DNA from: Acidobacteriaceae bacterium
Lineage (GTDB): Bacteria; Acidobacteriota; Terriglobia; Terriglobales; Acidobacteriaceae
Reading direction: 5' to 3'
Assembly: GCA_030040175.1 (NCBI GenBank)
Contig: JASHUF010000318.1
Location: 1-6,244 of the forward strand
Length of the DNA: 6,244 bases
Part shown: positions 5,458-6,244 of the stretch, piece by piece
Layout: each line of letters opens with the position of its first letter
How positions within the stretch are numbered: position 1 is the first letter of the stretch
Position numbers and translations under genes: made by a program
Notes under the pieces: generated by a model
Told to the model about the DNA's origin: nothing
The model's database searches: none
What the model saw: only the letters and a program-made list of their open reading frames with translations

Positions 5458-5484
5458 ATCCTGATCCCTGACACCTGACCCCTG
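5458..5484. repeat. CAGG-cored heptamer repeats downstream of the C permease
   Basis: On the minus strand the units read CAGGGGT, CAGGTGT, CAGGGAT and a 6-base CAGGAT. The part at 5460-5478 is an exact inverted copy of 1339-1357. It begins five bases after the permease stop codon. Confidence 0.8.
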
Positions 5485-5488
5485 TTTG

Positions 5489-6244
5489 TTACAGCCCCAG
5501 CTCCAGCCGCGTCCGGGGATCGAGCTCATCGCGCAGCGCATCGCCCAGAAAGTTGAAGCCCAGCACCGCGCCCGCAATGGCCGCCGCGGGAAACAGCACC
5601 AGGTGCGGCGAGTCGAACAGATGCAGCCGTGCGTCGTTGAGCATGGCGCCCCAGCTCGGCGCGGGGGCGGGCATGCCCAGGCCGAGAAAGGAAAGCGTGG
5701 CCTCGGCGAGAATGACGCCGGCCATGCCGATGGCCGCCTGCACCAGCACCGGCTGCACAATGTTGGGCAGAATGTGGCGGAAGAAGATGCGCAAGCCGCT
5801 CGCGCCCAGCGCCCGCGCCGCGTCTACGTACTCGCGCTCGCGCACCGCCATCACCTGCGCCCGCACCAGGCGCGCATAGCCGGCCCATCCGCCGATGGCG
5901 AGGGCCAGCACCAGGTTCACGAATCCGGGCCCCAGAAACGCGGCAAACGCAATCGCCAGCAAAATCCCCGGCAGCGCCTGAAAGGTATTCATCACGAAGG
6001 TGGTCAGCGCCGTGTCTACCCATCCGCCCCAGTAGCCGGCCACGCCGCCCACGGCCAGTCCCAGGGCGAGCGAAGCCGCGACCACGGCGACGGAAACGGC
6101 GAGCGAAGTCCGCGCGCCCCACACGAGACGCGCCAGCGTGTCGCGGCCCAGCTCGTCTGTGCCCGCCCAGTGCGCCAGCGACGGTCCCTCGAGCCGGTGC
6201 ACCAGGTCGATTGCCGTCGGATTGTACGGTGCAATCCACGGCGC
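5489..6244 (-). CDS. DppC/OppC-type ABC transporter permease (partial, start beyond right edge)
   Basis: The visible 251 residues are most of the second inner-membrane permease of a dipeptide/oligopeptide/nickel ABC importer. The frame is open to the window edge and the edge residues, APWIAPYNPTAIDL, continue the conserved pre-TM region before HRLEGPSLAHWAGTDELGRD. GTG 6202 is therefore not the start. About 30-50 N-terminal residues including the first membrane segment are missing. GTDELGRD is at visible residues 28-35. The EAA loop, with REYVDAARALGA then RHILPN, is at about 137-161. The family motif LSFLGLGMPAPAPSWGAML lies at 184-202, and the end DALRDELDPRTRLEL is standard. It should pair with the B permease at 393-1328, although their separation and C-before-B order are atypical. 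Substrate cannot be assigned from the permease. Confidence 0.93.
   Translation of the reverse strand, partial: APWIAPYNPTAIDLVHRLEGPSLAHWAGTDELGRDTLARLVWGARTSLAVSVAVVAASLALGLAVGGVAGYWGGWVDTALTTFVMNTFQALPGILLAIAFAAFLGPGFVNLVLALAIGGWAGYARLVRAQVMAVREREYVDAARALGASGLRIFFRHILPNIVQPVLVQAAIGMAGVILAEATLSFLGLGMPAPAPSWGAMLNDARLHLFDSPHLVLFPAAAIAGAVLGFNFLGDALRDELDPRTRLELGL

Overview
The window is GC-rich with dense genes, and all but two of its genes lie on the minus strand. The mix of genes suggests a soil-type Gram-negative bacterium: an oligopeptide-type ABC importer, a DUF4097 TGSG-repeat exported protein, a small proline-rich lipoprotein, dispersed heptamer microsatellites, and a 'CCTTCG...CTCAGGA' hairpin element. 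Acidobacteriota (Terriglobia) is my best guess, from general familiarity and not from any search.

Layout from left to right: (1) the 5' part of a phosphoglycolate phosphatase-like HAD gene (minus, runs off the left edge); (2) a DppB/OppB-type ABC permease (minus) with a perfect TATAAT upstream of it; (3) a small lipoprotein gene (plus); (4) a short convergent spacer with two inverted repeats; (5) a CorC/HlyC (CNNM-DUF21 plus CBS) membrane protein (minus); (6) a divergent control region with a 14-unit heptamer array and a possible ECF-sigma promoter; (7) a secreted DUF4097 beta-solenoid-type protein (plus); (8) a repeat-rich spacer; (9) the C-terminal remnant of a class IIIB HAD acid phosphatase (minus pseudogene); (10) a YfcE-type metallophosphoesterase (minus); (11) a DppC/OppC-type permease (minus, runs off the right edge).

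The two permeases probably serve one peptide/nickel-type importer, but about 4.2 kb of unrelated genes separates them and the order on the strand is C then B. The C/B-interrupting block is bracketed by inverted copies of an exact 19-bp sequence (1339-1357 and 5460-5478). These copies belong to a family of CAGG-cored heptamer repeats that also forms the array at 3403-3501. The most interesting signals are this repeat family, its position beside start codons and gene-block borders, and the acid phosphatase remnant lying in frame behind the metallophosphoesterase stop codon. I see no complete new defence or mobile system, no CRISPR array, no convincing RNA gene and no transposase.
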